Below are positions 45,799 through 54,331 of a stretch of DNA of 64,000 nt, one piece after another. The notes beneath the pieces are model-generated. The model was not told the DNA's origin. It did not search any database and saw only the letters and a list, made by a program, of their open reading frames with translations. Positions within the stretch are counted from its first letter, which is position 1. Each line of letters begins with the position of its first letter. This stretch comes from Hyphomicrobiales bacterium. GTDB taxonomy: Bacteria; Pseudomonadota; Alphaproteobacteria; Rhizobiales; Rhizobiaceae. The stretch is from positions 372,001 to 436,000 of the forward strand of contig UBPA01000003.1 of assembly GCA_900467185.1 (NCBI GenBank), in the 5' to 3' direction. The position numbers and the translations under genes were made by a program.

Positions 45799-46809
45799 TC
45801 AGTGTCCCTTCATCTCTTTGGCGGCGTTGCGAATGTTCCAGATCATGATCGGCACGACGAGGAGCATGATGACCACGGCGATCGCCGCGCCGCGTCCGAA
45901 ATCGCCGCCGCCGCGGAACATCCAGTCGAACATGAGATTGGCCAGAACCTGCGTCTGCCATTGCCCGTTGGTCATCGCCAGCACGATGTCGAACACCTTG
46001 AGGACGAGGATGGTGATCGTGGTCCACACGACGGCAATGGTTCCCCAGATCTGCGGGATCATGATCTTGAAGAAGATCTGGAAACCGTTCGCCCCGTCGA
46101 TGACGGCGGCCTCGACCGTTTCCTCGGGAATGCCGCGCAGGGCTGCCGACAGGATGACCATGGCAAAGCCGGTCTGGATCCAGACGAGGATCGCCATCAG
46201 GAAGAAGTTGTTCCAGAGCGGAATGGTAACCCAGGCCTGCGGCTCGAAGCCGAGCGATGTGACGATGGCGTTCAGCAGGCCGATCTGCTCGGTGCCGGCG
46301 GCGCGATAGTCGTAGATGAACTTCCAGATGACCGAGGCGCCGACGAAGGAGATGGCCATGGGCATGAAGATCAGCGTCTTGGCGATATTGCCCCACCAGA
46401 TGCGATCGGTCAGGGCCGCGATGATCAGGCCGAAGAAGGTGGCGAGTGCCGGGACGACGAGCAGCCAGAGGAAATTGTTGAAGATCGACTGGCGGAATTC
46501 GCCGTCATTGATCATCCAGACATAATTGGCGCCGCCGACGAAATTCTGCCCGGCGCGATCGTGGAAGGAGAGCCAGACGGATTCGATGACCGGATAGACC
46601 AGGTAGATCGTCATGGCGAAGAGCGCGGGAAACAGGAAAAGCCAGGGACGGATGGCGTTGCTGATGCGCAGATTGCGCGACGCCTTGGCGCCCGATCGAC
46701 CCTTTGACGGGAAGATGAGGTCGAGGATCAGGTTCGTTCCGTAGAAATAGGCAGCGCAGGCGAGAACGCCGGCCACCATCGTTACCACAGCCATCAACAA
46801 TTGCTGCAT
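45799..46809 (-). CDS. aglF: Alpha-glucoside ABC transporter, permease
   Basis: A 336-residue MalF-like permease with about eight membrane segments. The EAA loop is IPEETVEAAVIDGANGFQIF near residue 230. It pairs with AglG. A 213-base gap separates it from aglE and contains two stem-loops. Confidence 0.92.
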   Translation of the reverse strand: MQQLLMAVVTMVAGVLACAAYFYGTNLILDLIFPSKGRSGAKASRNLRISNAIRPWLFLFPALFAMTIYLVYPVIESVWLSFHDRAGQNFVGGANYVWMINDGEFRQSIFNNFLWLLVVPALATFFGLIIAALTDRIWWGNIAKTLIFMPMAISFVGASVIWKFIYDYRAAGTEQIGLLNAIVTSLGFEPQAWVTIPLWNNFFLMAILVWIQTGFAMVILSAALRGIPEETVEAAVIDGANGFQIFFKIMIPQIWGTIAVVWTTITILVLKVFDIVLAMTNGQWQTQVLANLMFDWMFRGGGDFGRGAAIAVVIMLLVVPIMIWNIRNAAKEMKGH

Positions 46810-46877
46810 GTTCCCCCCTTACAGCGCCGTGCGTCATATATGACGCACTCAGGTTCGCTGTAACGCTCTATACCGGC

Positions 46878-46923
46878 TGCACAATTTCATCCTGAAATCG
46901 ATTCCGATCTCAGGAATTGTGCA
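46878..46923 (-). repeat. Second stem-loop in the aglE-aglF gap
   Basis: TGCACAATT (46878-46886) pairs with AATTGTGCA (46915-46923), and inside it CCTGA (46891-46895) pairs with TCAGG (46910-46914). It lies 69 bases upstream of the aglF start on the transcript and could influence its translation or processing. Confidence 0.45.
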
Positions 46924-46970
46924 GTAGCCGCGGCGCGGCCGACCGTCGTCCACCCACAAGATCGAACCCG

Positions 46971-47005
46971 CGCGCGCCACTGGCCATGGTGACAAGTGGC
47001 GCGCG
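46971..47005 (-). terminator. GC-rich stem-loop after aglE (attenuator or mRNA-protecting)
   Basis: CGCGCGCCACT (46971-46981) pairs perfectly with 46995-47005 around a 13-base loop, 17 bases downstream of the aglE stop. There is no T-run, so partial read-through into aglF is expected and binding-protein mRNA would be favoured. Confidence 0.6.
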
Positions 47006-47022
47006 ACGTCGCGAAGCGGTCG

Positions 47023-48381
47023 TTACTTGATGCTGTCCCAGGACTTCTGGATGTCGGTCGCCACATCGGCGGCCGGCTTGCCGCCGACATAGTCGATCAT
47101 GCCGGTCCAGAAGGCGCCGGCGCCGATCTTGCCGGGCATCAGGTCGGAGCCGTCGAAGCGGAAGGTGGTCGCGTTGAGGAGAATGTCTCCCTGCTTCTTC
47201 ATCGGCGCATTGGCGTAGGTGTCGAGGTTCACGCCCTTGTAGGGGGTGAGAAAGCTCGACTGGGCCATCCAGACTTCATGCGCGATCGGCGTCTTCAGGA
47301 AGTCGAGGAAGGCGCGCGAGGCCGGCGTGTCCTTCGTGATCATGGCAAGCGTACCGGCACCGAGGACCGGATTTCCGAGTTCGGGCTTGCTGGCATAAGG
47401 CGGCATGTAGAAGAAATCCGCGTCTTCACCGACCTTCGTGCCTTCCGGGAAGAAGGACGGAATGAAGGAGGCCTGGTGATGCAGGTAGCACTTCGGCGGC
47501 GAGGCGAAGAGGCCCTTCGGGCTGTCGCGGAAGTCGGTGGAGGAGACCGCCTGCGTGCCGCCATCGACATATTTCGGGTTCTTGGCAAAGAAGCCGAACT
47601 CGTCGATCGCGCCGACGACAGCGGGATCGTTGAACGGAATGGCGTTGGAGACCCATTTGTCATAGGTGTCGGCCGATTGCGTGCGCAGCATCATGTCCTC
47701 GACCCAGTCGGTCGCCGGCCAGCCCGTCGCGCCGCCCGAACCGAGACCGATGCACCACGGCGTGCCGCCATCGGCGACGATCTTGTCGGTCAGCGCCTTC
47801 AGCTCTTCCATGGTCTTGGGCACTTCATAGCCCGCATCCTCGAAGTTCTCGGGCACGTACCAGACCAGCGACTTGACGTCGATCTTGTAGGGGAACGCAT
47901 AGAGCGCCTTCTGGCCGTCCTTGCCGGCATAGGTCGACAGATCGACCCAGGACTGGCCGGCCGCGTAATTGTCGAGCAGCCACTTGTCTGTGCCTTCGCC
48001 AAGCGGCGTCAGGTAGCCCTTGGAGGCGAGGTCGGCGATGAGGCCCGGCTGGGGCAGGATCGCGACATCCGGCGGCGAGCCCGCCTGCGTGTCGATGACG
48101 ATCTGCTGCTCGTAGTTCTCGGACGACGAATATTTCACGTCGGCGCCGGTGACGTCGCGGAAATAGTCGAGCACGGCTTCGAACAGGACCTGGTCTTCGC
48201 CGCGCCAGGGGCCGAAGATGGTCAGCGACTGACCCTTGAGGTCGTGCCCGGACTTGAAGTCCTCGTAGCTCTTCCAGTTGAACTTGGCGTCTTCGCCCGG
48301 CTTGAACTTCAGCTCCGCCGCCGAGGCGGTTCCGGCGATGAGAGCAAGCGCAGCTGCGCCCAGGATCAGTTTGGTCTTCAC
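47023..48381 (-). CDS. aglE: Alpha-glucoside ABC transporter, periplasmic binding protein
   Basis: A 452-residue solute-binding protein. I chose the GTG start at 48381: it has a near-perfect GGGAGGA ribosome site six bases upstream and gives a classical signal peptide of 21 residues (KTKLILGAAALALIAGTASA after the start). The in-frame ATG at 48420 would add 13 residues and spoil it. The mature protein binds alpha-glucosides for AglFGK. It is first in the operon and is controlled by the upstream AglR-type operator. Confidence 0.92.
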   Translation of the reverse strand: MKTKLILGAAALALIAGTASAAELKFKPGEDAKFNWKSYEDFKSGHDLKGQSLTIFGPWRGEDQVLFEAVLDYFRDVTGADVKYSSSENYEQQIVIDTQAGSPPDVAILPQPGLIADLASKGYLTPLGEGTDKWLLDNYAAGQSWVDLSTYAGKDGQKALYAFPYKIDVKSLVWYVPENFEDAGYEVPKTMEELKALTDKIVADGGTPWCIGLGSGGATGWPATDWVEDMMLRTQSADTYDKWVSNAIPFNDPAVVGAIDEFGFFAKNPKYVDGGTQAVSSTDFRDSPKGLFASPPKCYLHHQASFIPSFFPEGTKVGEDADFFYMPPYASKPELGNPVLGAGTLAMITKDTPASRAFLDFLKTPIAHEVWMAQSSFLTPYKGVNLDTYANAPMKKQGDILLNATTFRFDGSDLMPGKIGAGAFWTGMIDYVGGKPAADVATDIQKSWDSIK

Positions 48382-48439
48382 GTGTTTCCTCCCGAAAAAC
48401 CGCTGCACCGTGCCGTGCATCTTTCAGCGATGCCCGCTT

Positions 48440-48485
48440 TCAAAGCGCTTTGAGAAGTGTAAGAAATCATTGGTCGAGGCGGCAA
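48440..48485 (-). promoter_or_regulatory. agl operon promoter with AglR-type operator
   Basis: TCAAAGCGCTTTGA (48440-48453) is a perfect 14-bp palindrome with the central CG of LacI/GalR-family operators. It lies just downstream of a candidate leftward promoter, -35 TTGCCG (48480-48485) and -10 TTACAC (48457-48462) with a 17-base spacer, so a bound repressor would block the transcription start. Confidence 0.7.
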
Positions 48486-48626
48486 GTCAAGAGGTTTTGC
48501 ATCTCCGTCCATCGCAAGTTGTTAAATTGCGGTGCAGCAAAGGTTTGCGCTGCGGCAAGGCGAGAACCATTTTGCGCAGCCATGGCTTTGGTGATAATGA
48601 GCCATCATACCGCTTTGAAGAGGCAT

Positions 48627-48638
48627 CGAAGCGCTTTG
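48627..48638 (+). promoter_or_regulatory. Second AglR-type operator, before aglR
   Basis: CGAAGCGCTTTG is a one-mismatch copy of the operator at 48440-48453, ending 16 bases before the aglR start. It suggests autoregulation, and the two sites, about 186 bases apart, could act together by looping. Confidence 0.6.
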
Positions 48639-48654
48639 GCGGGGGTTTTGGAGG

Positions 48655-49686
48655 ATGGTCGTCAATCTTAGACAGTTGGCCGAGATGCTCGGTCTGTCAC
48701 AGACGACGGTCAGCCGGGCGCTGAACGGCTATCCGGAGGTGAATGCGGAAACGCGCGAGCGCGTGCTGCAGGCGGTGCGCGACACAGGGTATCGTCCGAA
48801 CCGCGCGGCGCAGCGCCTGGCGACCGGCCGTGCCGCCTCGATCGGCCTCGTGATGACGGTCGCGCCGGACATCGACGCGGACGTGCATTTCAGCGCCTTC
48901 CTGACCGGCCTTGGGGAAGCTTCCGTTCGTCACGACTTTCACTTCGTGATCAATCCCAGCGCACCGGAAGAGGAGGAGACGACGTTCCGGCGGCTCGCAG
49001 CCAGCGGCAATGTCGATGCGCTGTTCATCGCCTCCGTGCGGCGCGACGATCCGCGAATCGAGATGCTGCGCTCCCTGCCGATCCCCTATCTGGTGCACGG
49101 TCGGGCGATCGGCCAGGGCGAGGACTATCCCTTCCTCGACATCGACAATGAGGGTGCCTTCCACGCGGCGACGCAGCTGTTGATCTCGCTCGGGCATCGC
49201 CGTATCGCGCTGATCAACGGGCAGGAGCACCTGACCTTCGCCATGCGCCGCAAGGCCGGCATGCTGGCGGCCTTGAAGGAGGCCGGGCTGGAAACGCAGG
49301 ATGTTCTGATCGCGCACGATTTCATGACGGACGAATACGGATTTCGGGCAACGACCGCATTCCTGGCGGATGCCCGGCCGCCGACCGCCATTCTCTGTTC
49401 CAGCACGGTCATGGCGCTGGGCGTGGTCAGGGCGCTAAACCGCGCCGGGCTGAAGGTCGGCGACGACGTGTCGCTGATCGCGCATGACGACGTGCTGCCG
49501 CTGTTGAAACCGGAACATTTCAACGTGCCGCTGACGACGACGCAGTCGTCGCTACGGGCAGCGGGCGCCCGCGTCGCCGAACGGCTGATCACCCATGTGC
49601 TGAGTCCGGAAGACGCGGTGGAGCAGGAGGTGTGGCAGGCGGAGCTGATCATCCGGGACTCGACCAAGCCGGCACCGCGGAGCTGA
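48655..49686 (+). CDS. aglR: LacI-family repressor of the alpha-glucoside operon
   Basis: A 343-residue repressor. Helix-turn-helix NLRQLAEMLGLSQTTVSRALNG occupies residues 4-25 with the hinge GYRPNRAAQRLATG. The effector domain is periplasmic-binding-like, with a typical DVSLIAHDD segment. ATG 48655 immediately follows GGAGG, with an extra GGGGG about nine bases upstream serving as the likely ribosome site. It is divergent from aglE and flanked by operators, so control of aglEFGAK is well supported by position. The inducer is presumably an alpha-glucoside. Confidence 0.92.
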   Translation: MVVNLRQLAEMLGLSQTTVSRALNGYPEVNAETRERVLQAVRDTGYRPNRAAQRLATGRAASIGLVMTVAPDIDADVHFSAFLTGLGEASVRHDFHFVINPSAPEEEETTFRRLAASGNVDALFIASVRRDDPRIEMLRSLPIPYLVHGRAIGQGEDYPFLDIDNEGAFHAATQLLISLGHRRIALINGQEHLTFAMRRKAGMLAALKEAGLETQDVLIAHDFMTDEYGFRATTAFLADARPPTAILCSSTVMALGVVRALNRAGLKVGDDVSLIAHDDVLPLLKPEHFNVPLTTTQSSLRAAGARVAERLITHVLSPEDAVEQEVWQAELIIRDSTKPAPRS

Positions 49687-49799
49687 CGTTCAAACGCCAA
49701 ATCATGTCCAGCCGAAGCGGAATCGCTTCAGCGTCGGAGAATGCGACAAGACAAGCGATGAGAGCAGTGCCGGAGGACCCGTGTTCAACCGGGACGGCT

Positions 49800-50699
49800 C
49801 TAGAAGCTCGGCGCTTCCACGCCGGCCGCGCGGTGGGCGGCGATGACGGTGTTGGCCATCAGCATGGCGATGGTCATCGGCCCGACGCCGCCGGGGACCG
49901 GCGTGATGGTCGCGGCGACATCCTTGCATTCGGCAAAGGCGACATCGCCGACGAGGCGGGTCTTGCCCTCCCCGCGCTCGGGTGCTGCGATGCGGTTGAT
50001 GCCGACATCGATGACCGTCGCGCCCGGCTTCACCCAGTCCGCCTTCACCATTTCCGGCCGGCCGACAGCGGCGACGAGAATATCTGCGTTGCGGCAGACG
50101 CCCGGCAGATCCCGGGTCCGCGAGTGGGCGACCGTCACGGTCGCGTTGGCGGCCAGCAGCAGGGCTGCCATCGGCTTGCCGAACAGGTTGGAGCGGCCGA
50201 TGACGACGGCGTTCAGACCCGAGAGATCGGCGCCGTGGGTCTGGCGAACGAAGACCATGGCCCCGGCCGGCGTGCAGGAAACGAGACCGCCCTTGAGGTC
50301 GCCGGTCGCGAGCTTTCCGGCATTGACGACATTCAGTCCGTCCACGTCCTTGTCCGGCCGGATCGACTGGATGATCGGGTCGGCCTCGAAATGCGGCGGC
50401 AGGGGCAGTTGCACGAGAATGCCGTGGATCGCGGGATCGGCATTGAGACGATCGACGATGGCGGCGAGGTCTTCCTGGGTGGTTTCCTCTGGCAGCGTGT
50501 GCTGCACGGATACGAAACCGCATTCCTTGGCCATCCTGCTCTTGGAGGACACGTAGGTATGGCTGGCCGGATCATTGCCGACGATGACGACGGCAAGCCC
50601 GGTCTTGACGCCGTGGCTTTCTTCCAGCGTGCGGGCCGCGGTCTTGACGCGGTCGAGAACGGCGGCGGCTACGGTCTTTCCATCAATAACGGTGCTCAT
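49800..50699 (-). CDS. folD: Bifunctional methylenetetrahydrofolate dehydrogenase/cyclohydrolase
   Basis: A 299-residue enzyme that interconverts 5,10-methylene- and 10-formyl-tetrahydrofolate. Catalytic Tyr/Lys lie in [14 protein letters not shown] (about residues 45-58), the cofactor region is [14 protein letters not shown], and the C-terminal [12 protein letters not shown] is diagnostic. ATG 50699 follows GAGGG. Convergent with aglR. It may be one of two FolD copies, as rhizobia often have more than one. Confidence 0.94.
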   Translation of the reverse strand: MSTVIDGKTVAAAVLDRVKTAARTLEESHGVKTGLAVVIVGNDPASHTYVSSKSRMAKECGFVSVQHTLPEETTQEDLAAIVDRLNADPAIHGILVQLPLPPHFEADPIIQSIRPDKDVDGLNVVNAGKLATGDLKGGLVSCTPAGAMVFVRQTHGADLSGLNAVVIGRSNLFGKPMAALLLAANATVTVAHSRTRDLPGVCRNADILVAAVGRPEMVKADWVKPGATVIDVGINRIAAPERGEGKTRLVGDVAFAECKDVAATITPVPGGVGPMTIAMLMANTVIAAHRAAGVEAPSF

Positions 50700-50814
50700 C
50701 AGGCCCTCGCGGATGTGGTTCGTCCAGAGGGACATACAGGGCGCGAACGCCGGAAGATCGCCTCAATGCGTCCTAAGCTATTCTTCGCGGGGATTTCAAG
50801 GCCGACAGGGGTCC

Positions 50815-50839
50815 GCACCGGAAGATCGCTCTCCGGTGC
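50815..50839 (-). terminator. Possible hairpin terminator after the glycosyltransferase gene
   Basis: GCACCGGA (50815-50822) pairs with TCCGGTGC (50832-50839) around a 9-base loop. It is 34 bases after the glycosyltransferase stop, with no clear T-run. Confidence 0.35.
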
Positions 50840-50873
50840 ACCGTTTTCGCTGGAACAGACTGTCCGGCGCGCC

Positions 50874-51683
50874 TTACAGCGACGAGAGACGCCGGACCGG
50901 CTGGGTGCGGGCGGTGCGCGGTCCGGTCAGCTTGCGCCAAATGACGAAGCGCAGGAAAACCGGGATGCCGATGACGTATCGCTTCCAGAGGCGGTGCGGC
51001 TCGATGGTCATGCGATACAGCCATTCCAAGCGCATGCGACGGATGGATTCGGGTGCGCGTGGCACTTCGCCGGCGATGAAATCGAACAGGGCGCCCACGC
51101 CGAGCACGAGCCGGGCATGTCCCGGGCCGACATAGCGGTCGATCCATTTTTCCTGACGCGGCGTGCCCATGGCGATCAGCAGGATATCGGCGTTGGCCCT
51201 GCGGACCTTCGCCATGACGGCATCGGATTCGGAGGGATCGAAATAGCCGTCCGAGACCGGAATGAACGTGTGCCACGGCGTATGCTTGGCGAAATTCTCA
51301 GCTGCCCGCTGCAGGACATCGGCGCGCGCGCCGACCATGGCGACACGGCGGGGCGTGCGCATATAAGTCAGCATGGCCGGCACGAAATCGGTGCCGTTCA
51401 GATTGGCGGGAAACGGCTTGCCGTGAAAGATCTTGGAGGCGATATCGACGCCATGGCCATCCGGCAGCACCACATGCCGCTCGAGGATAGACCGGTAATC
51501 CGGGTCTTCCATCATGTAGTTGGCATTGTTGGCATTCAGGAAGGAAACGATCGTCTGCCCGATCGGCAGCGAGGCGACCTCGTCCACGAAGGTGAAGGCT
51601 TCCTCCCATTCGAAATCGCAGACCGCGAGATCGAGGATATCGCGGTGGGACGGCTGGATCGACACGGGCGGAAAATATTTCAT
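50874..51683 (-). CDS. WecG/TagA/CpsF-family glycosyltransferase
   Basis: A 269-residue GT26 enzyme. Characteristic sequences are FLNANNANYMM near residue 48, LPDGHGVDIASK near 73, the loop LNGTDFVPAML, and LLIAMGTPRQEKW, where family members use the substrate-binding acid/arginine cluster. GT26 enzymes transfer N-acetylmannosamine(uronate)-type sugars onto a lipid-linked carrier for surface polysaccharides. The basic C-terminus (KRYVIGIPVFLRFVIWRKL) suggests peripheral membrane attachment. It has a strong GGAGGAG ribosome site. No other polysaccharide gene is adjacent; the target polymer is unknown. Confidence 0.85.
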   Translation of the reverse strand: MKYFPPVSIQPSHRDILDLAVCDFEWEEAFTFVDEVASLPIGQTIVSFLNANNANYMMEDPDYRSILERHVVLPDGHGVDIASKIFHGKPFPANLNGTDFVPAMLTYMRTPRRVAMVGARADVLQRAAENFAKHTPWHTFIPVSDGYFDPSESDAVMAKVRRANADILLIAMGTPRQEKWIDRYVGPGHARLVLGVGALFDFIAGEVPRAPESIRRMRLEWLYRMTIEPHRLWKRYVIGIPVFLRFVIWRKLTGPRTARTQPVRRLSSL

Positions 51684-52070
51684 GCGGGCACTCCTCCATC
51701 AAGGAGCATCACGCCGCACGAACATCGTCCTCATTCGCCTGTCCCTGCTCTCGCTCGGCTTTGCCGCTGCGCGGCACGGAAGCGGGCTGGAACGAGAACG
51801 GATATTCCCGAATGCCTGTGCGGTCACGATCCTCGGATCAATTGACGGCACACTAGCAAAGCGATCTGAAATCGCGTTTAAACCATTCAATCAAAAGCCT
51901 TTTCGGGAATTCAGGAACCGTTTACGACGATCCGTCGAAAAGGCGAGCAAGAGCAGGCATCGCGGCGCGGGAAACGACGCATCCTGCGCGCCGGCGGTCG
52001 TGCGATCGTTTCAAGGCGATACAGGCATGCGACGATCGTCGCCTGCCCTGAAGCCGACTCATGCCACGTG
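51684..52070. other. 387-base region between glycosyltransferase and flagellar cluster
   Basis: No coding frame is convincing. The section 51830-51920 is AT-rich and probably contains the glycosyltransferase promoter. GCGACGATCGTCGC at 52029-52042 is a perfect 14-bp palindrome 29 bases after the end of the flagellar-cluster gene and may mark its 3' end. Confidence 0.45.
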
Positions 52071-52637
52071 TCAGTGGCCGGCGGCGGCCTTCTCGGCAGC
52101 ACCGGGGATGACGTCATGTGCGGTATTGCCGTTGCGATCGACGATGGCGACGGGCTCCGGCTGCTTGCGGCTTTCGCGGTTTGCGACGCGCGCGACATCG
52201 GCCTTGGAGAGATATTCGAGCTGTTCGACCAGCACCTCGAAGATCACCTCCTCCTTCATCTGCTCGTTCAGGCCCGTCTTCACGACGGACTTGAAGTTGG
52301 CGAGATCGAAGGATTTGCTGTCCTCGATGTCGATCAGCTGCTTGCCGACGAGGATGTCGAACAACGCGTTGGTGACGGTCTCCTTCAAGGGAACCGGCAG
52401 CGTCTTCAGCTTCGTCTTGTCCACGGCGAAGGAGAGCTTCGTCAGGAAATACCCCTGCACGCCGCCATTGCGCAGCACGGGGACCGTGATCAGCTCGCCG
52501 GGAACGTATTCCTGCACGGCGAGCCGGGCCTGCTCCTCACTGGATTCCACCGGTGCGGAGGCGTGACGCATCGAGACATAGACCGATCCGAGCGTGATGC
52601 CTGCGACCCAGACTCCGGTCAGAAGAAGCTTGATCAT
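52071..52637 (-). CDS. Flagellar-cluster membrane-anchored protein of unknown function
   Basis: A 188-residue protein with one N-terminal membrane anchor (about residues 2-22) and a periplasmic domain containing PGELITVPVLRNGGVQGYFLTKL and a helical QLIDIEDSKSF region. Shape and location recall FliL-type basal-body proteins, but the similarity is only architectural. It overlaps the preceding gene by four bases (ATGA), so it is translated with the flagellar operon and likely works in the flagellar base or motor. Confidence 0.75.
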   Translation of the reverse strand: MIKLLLTGVWVAGITLGSVYVSMRHASAPVESSEEQARLAVQEYVPGELITVPVLRNGGVQGYFLTKLSFAVDKTKLKTLPVPLKETVTNALFDILVGKQLIDIEDSKSFDLANFKSVVKTGLNEQMKEEVIFEVLVEQLEYLSKADVARVANRESRKQPEPVAIVDRNGNTAHDVIPGAAEKAAAGH

Positions 52638-53008
52638 ACCATCGCGCCGTAACGGAACTGTTCTTCGGAGTAGATGCCATCGGCATCGGCATCCTGCGCG
52701 GCGGTCTTCAGCAGCTCGACCACCGAGCGGCAGGCCTCAAGATGCGCCTCGACCTTTTCGGAATTGGCCGCCAGCTTGTTGCGGATATGCTTGGCCTGCG
52801 ACAGGTAGGACGGGGACACGTCCGTCGGCGGCGCCTGCCGGCGGTTGAGCATGGTCAGCTCGTAGAGGCACCGGCTCTTGCGCAGGTTGGACGCCTTGAG
52901 GTCGAAGGTGGGATCGACGCCGATGCGGGCGTTCTCATTGTCGAGGATCATCTCGAGCCGACCCAGAATGTTGCGGACCCGCACATCGCCCGAAGCCTGA
53001 ATTTCCAT
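52634..53008 (-). CDS. FlgN-like flagellar protein
   Basis: A 124-residue helical protein (RVRNILGRLEMILDNENARI ... SQAKHIRNKLAANSEKV). Size, helicity and position in a flagellar operon suggest a hook-protein export chaperone like FlgN, which would serve FlgK and FlgL encoded in the same cluster. This is inference because conservation with classical FlgN is low. ATG 53008 follows GGGAGACG. Confidence 0.55.
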   Translation of the reverse strand: MEIQASGDVRVRNILGRLEMILDNENARIGVDPTFDLKASNLRKSRCLYELTMLNRRQAPPTDVSPSYLSQAKHIRNKLAANSEKVEAHLEACRSVVELLKTAAQDADADGIYSEEQFRYGAMV

Positions 53009-53190
53009 AGAACGTCTCCCGTCTTGGCACGGTGCCCGGGTGGATTTCGCCGCTCACCCTGCGCCTGCATTCCTGATTTCCCGCACGTCTCGCCGTCAGG
53101 GCCCGCCCTATGACGCCGCGTGCGGAACATGAACCTCTGCCGGCGGCCGGGGCATCTCGACGATGCCGGCAGCCGGTCCGTGTCGCTGCG

Positions 53191-53209
53191 CCGGCCCGCT
53201 CAGGGCCGG
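53191..53209 (-). terminator. Hairpin after flgJ-like gene
   Basis: CCGGCCC (53191-53197) pairs perfectly with 53203-53209 around GCTCA, 8 bases downstream of the flgJ-like stop. No T-run; possibly partial termination or mRNA protection. Confidence 0.4.
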
Positions 53210-53217
53210 GCATCCTC

Positions 53218-53793
53218 TCATTCCGTGCTGTCGGTCGAGGACAGCGCGTCGCTCGCCCGGAAGCCGTCCAGCGCCTTGCGCTGATATTCCTGCACCATGC
53301 TCTGGGCGATGTTGGCGCTGTTGCCATCGAGCTGCGCACTGACGCGATTGGTCATGTCCGCGCCGCCGGCGCCATCGGCCACCATGCTTGCGGCAATGCC
53401 GACGCCGTTGCCCTTGGCCATGACGTTGCCGATCTGTTCGGCCATCATGCTCTTCCAGATGTCGCCGGCCGTGCCCTTGCCGTAGACGTCCTCGCTGTTG
53501 CTCGGCATCATCGACTTGACGAAGTTCTGGAGGACCATGGCTTCGAACTTGCGATAGGTTTCCGGCACCTTCTTCGGCTCGGCGCGATTTTCGATACTTC
53601 CGAGGCCGGACCCGGCCTGGTTCTGATTGAGGATCGCGACCGTGTTGGCAAAGCCGTTGCCGGTCTCCGCCAGGCTCGACGCGCGGAAGGCCGCCCGGTT
53701 GGACTGCAGACGCGCCTGGGCTTCCTTGACCTGCGTCGGATCGGCCGCCCGCAGGACATCCATCACCAGATCGGTCGGAGGAGAAATGGCCAT
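53218..53793 (-). CDS. flgJ: Flagellar rod-binding protein, FlgJ N-terminal type
   Basis: A 191-residue protein with the rod-binding domain at about residues 77-135: YRKFEAMVLQNFVKSMMP followed by DIWKSMMAEQIGNVMAKG, the conserved pattern of FlgJ N-terminal domains. It lacks the C-terminal peptidoglycan hydrolase of enteric FlgJ, as in other alphaproteobacteria, where a separate transglycosylase is used. Such an enzyme gene lies at the right edge of this window. It assists rod assembly through the periplasm. Confidence 0.82.
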   Translation of the reverse strand: MAISPPTDLVMDVLRAADPTQVKEAQARLQSNRAAFRASSLAETGNGFANTVAILNQNQAGSGLGSIENRAEPKKVPETYRKFEAMVLQNFVKSMMPSNSEDVYGKGTAGDIWKSMMAEQIGNVMAKGNGVGIAASMVADGAGGADMTNRVSAQLDGNSANIAQSMVQEYQRKALDGFRASDALSSTDSTE

Positions 53794-53912
53794 CCGGGTG
53801 CTTCCTTCGTCATGCGGCCTGCAGCCCGCTGAGGAGAGGCTGCAAATCCGCGATGAAAATCAGATATTTGACAGAATGAGACGAGATCGCCGCATTCTGT
53901 CGACGGGGGCCA

Positions 53913-54329
53913 CTATGAGTGGTCAAGCTTACCGGAAGCTGGCGCGCCATGCATGACATGCTGGTCGATGAGATCGTAGATGGCATCGTCGGCCTCGGCA
54001 CGCTCTTCGAGCGCGCGGGCGTCCTTCATATGTTCGGCCAGCCGGTCGCCCTTCGCCCGCTCCTTGAGCACGCGCGCTTCGTGCACCTGCTGGATGCCTT
54101 CAAGCATCTGGTCCTTCTGGGCGAGACGGCCGAGCTGGGACGCATAGTGGCCGGAGAACATGGCGTGAAGAGGCTTGGCCGAGCCCATGGCGTCGGCGAC
54201 GACATCGATCGTGGTCGCGAGCTCCCGGCGCTGGCGGGCGGTTTCGGACAGCTCGTTCTCCGCCATCTGCTCGAGATGCCGCTGAACGGCGACGAGTCGC
54301 TTCAGCTTGTCGGAGCGGTTTCCGGCCAT
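53913..54329 (-). CDS. FliJ-like flagellar export protein
   Basis: A 138-residue, highly charged coiled-coil protein (about residues 5-125, with LKRLVAVQRHLEQMAENEL at the start). Together with its position two bases after fliR, this fits FliJ, the stalk-like activator of the FliHI export ATPase. Sequence conservation in this family is weak, so the assignment rests on size, coiled-coil character and location. Confidence 0.6.
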   Translation of the reverse strand: MAGNRSDKLKRLVAVQRHLEQMAENELSETARQRRELATTIDVVADAMGSAKPLHAMFSGHYASQLGRLAQKDQMLEGIQQVHEARVLKERAKGDRLAEHMKDARALEERAEADDAIYDLIDQHVMHGAPASGKLDHS

Positions 54330-54331
54330 GT

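Noticed and set aside
48382-48420. ATG start for aglE at 48420
   Set aside because: GTG 48381 has a far better ribosome site and restores a normal signal peptide.
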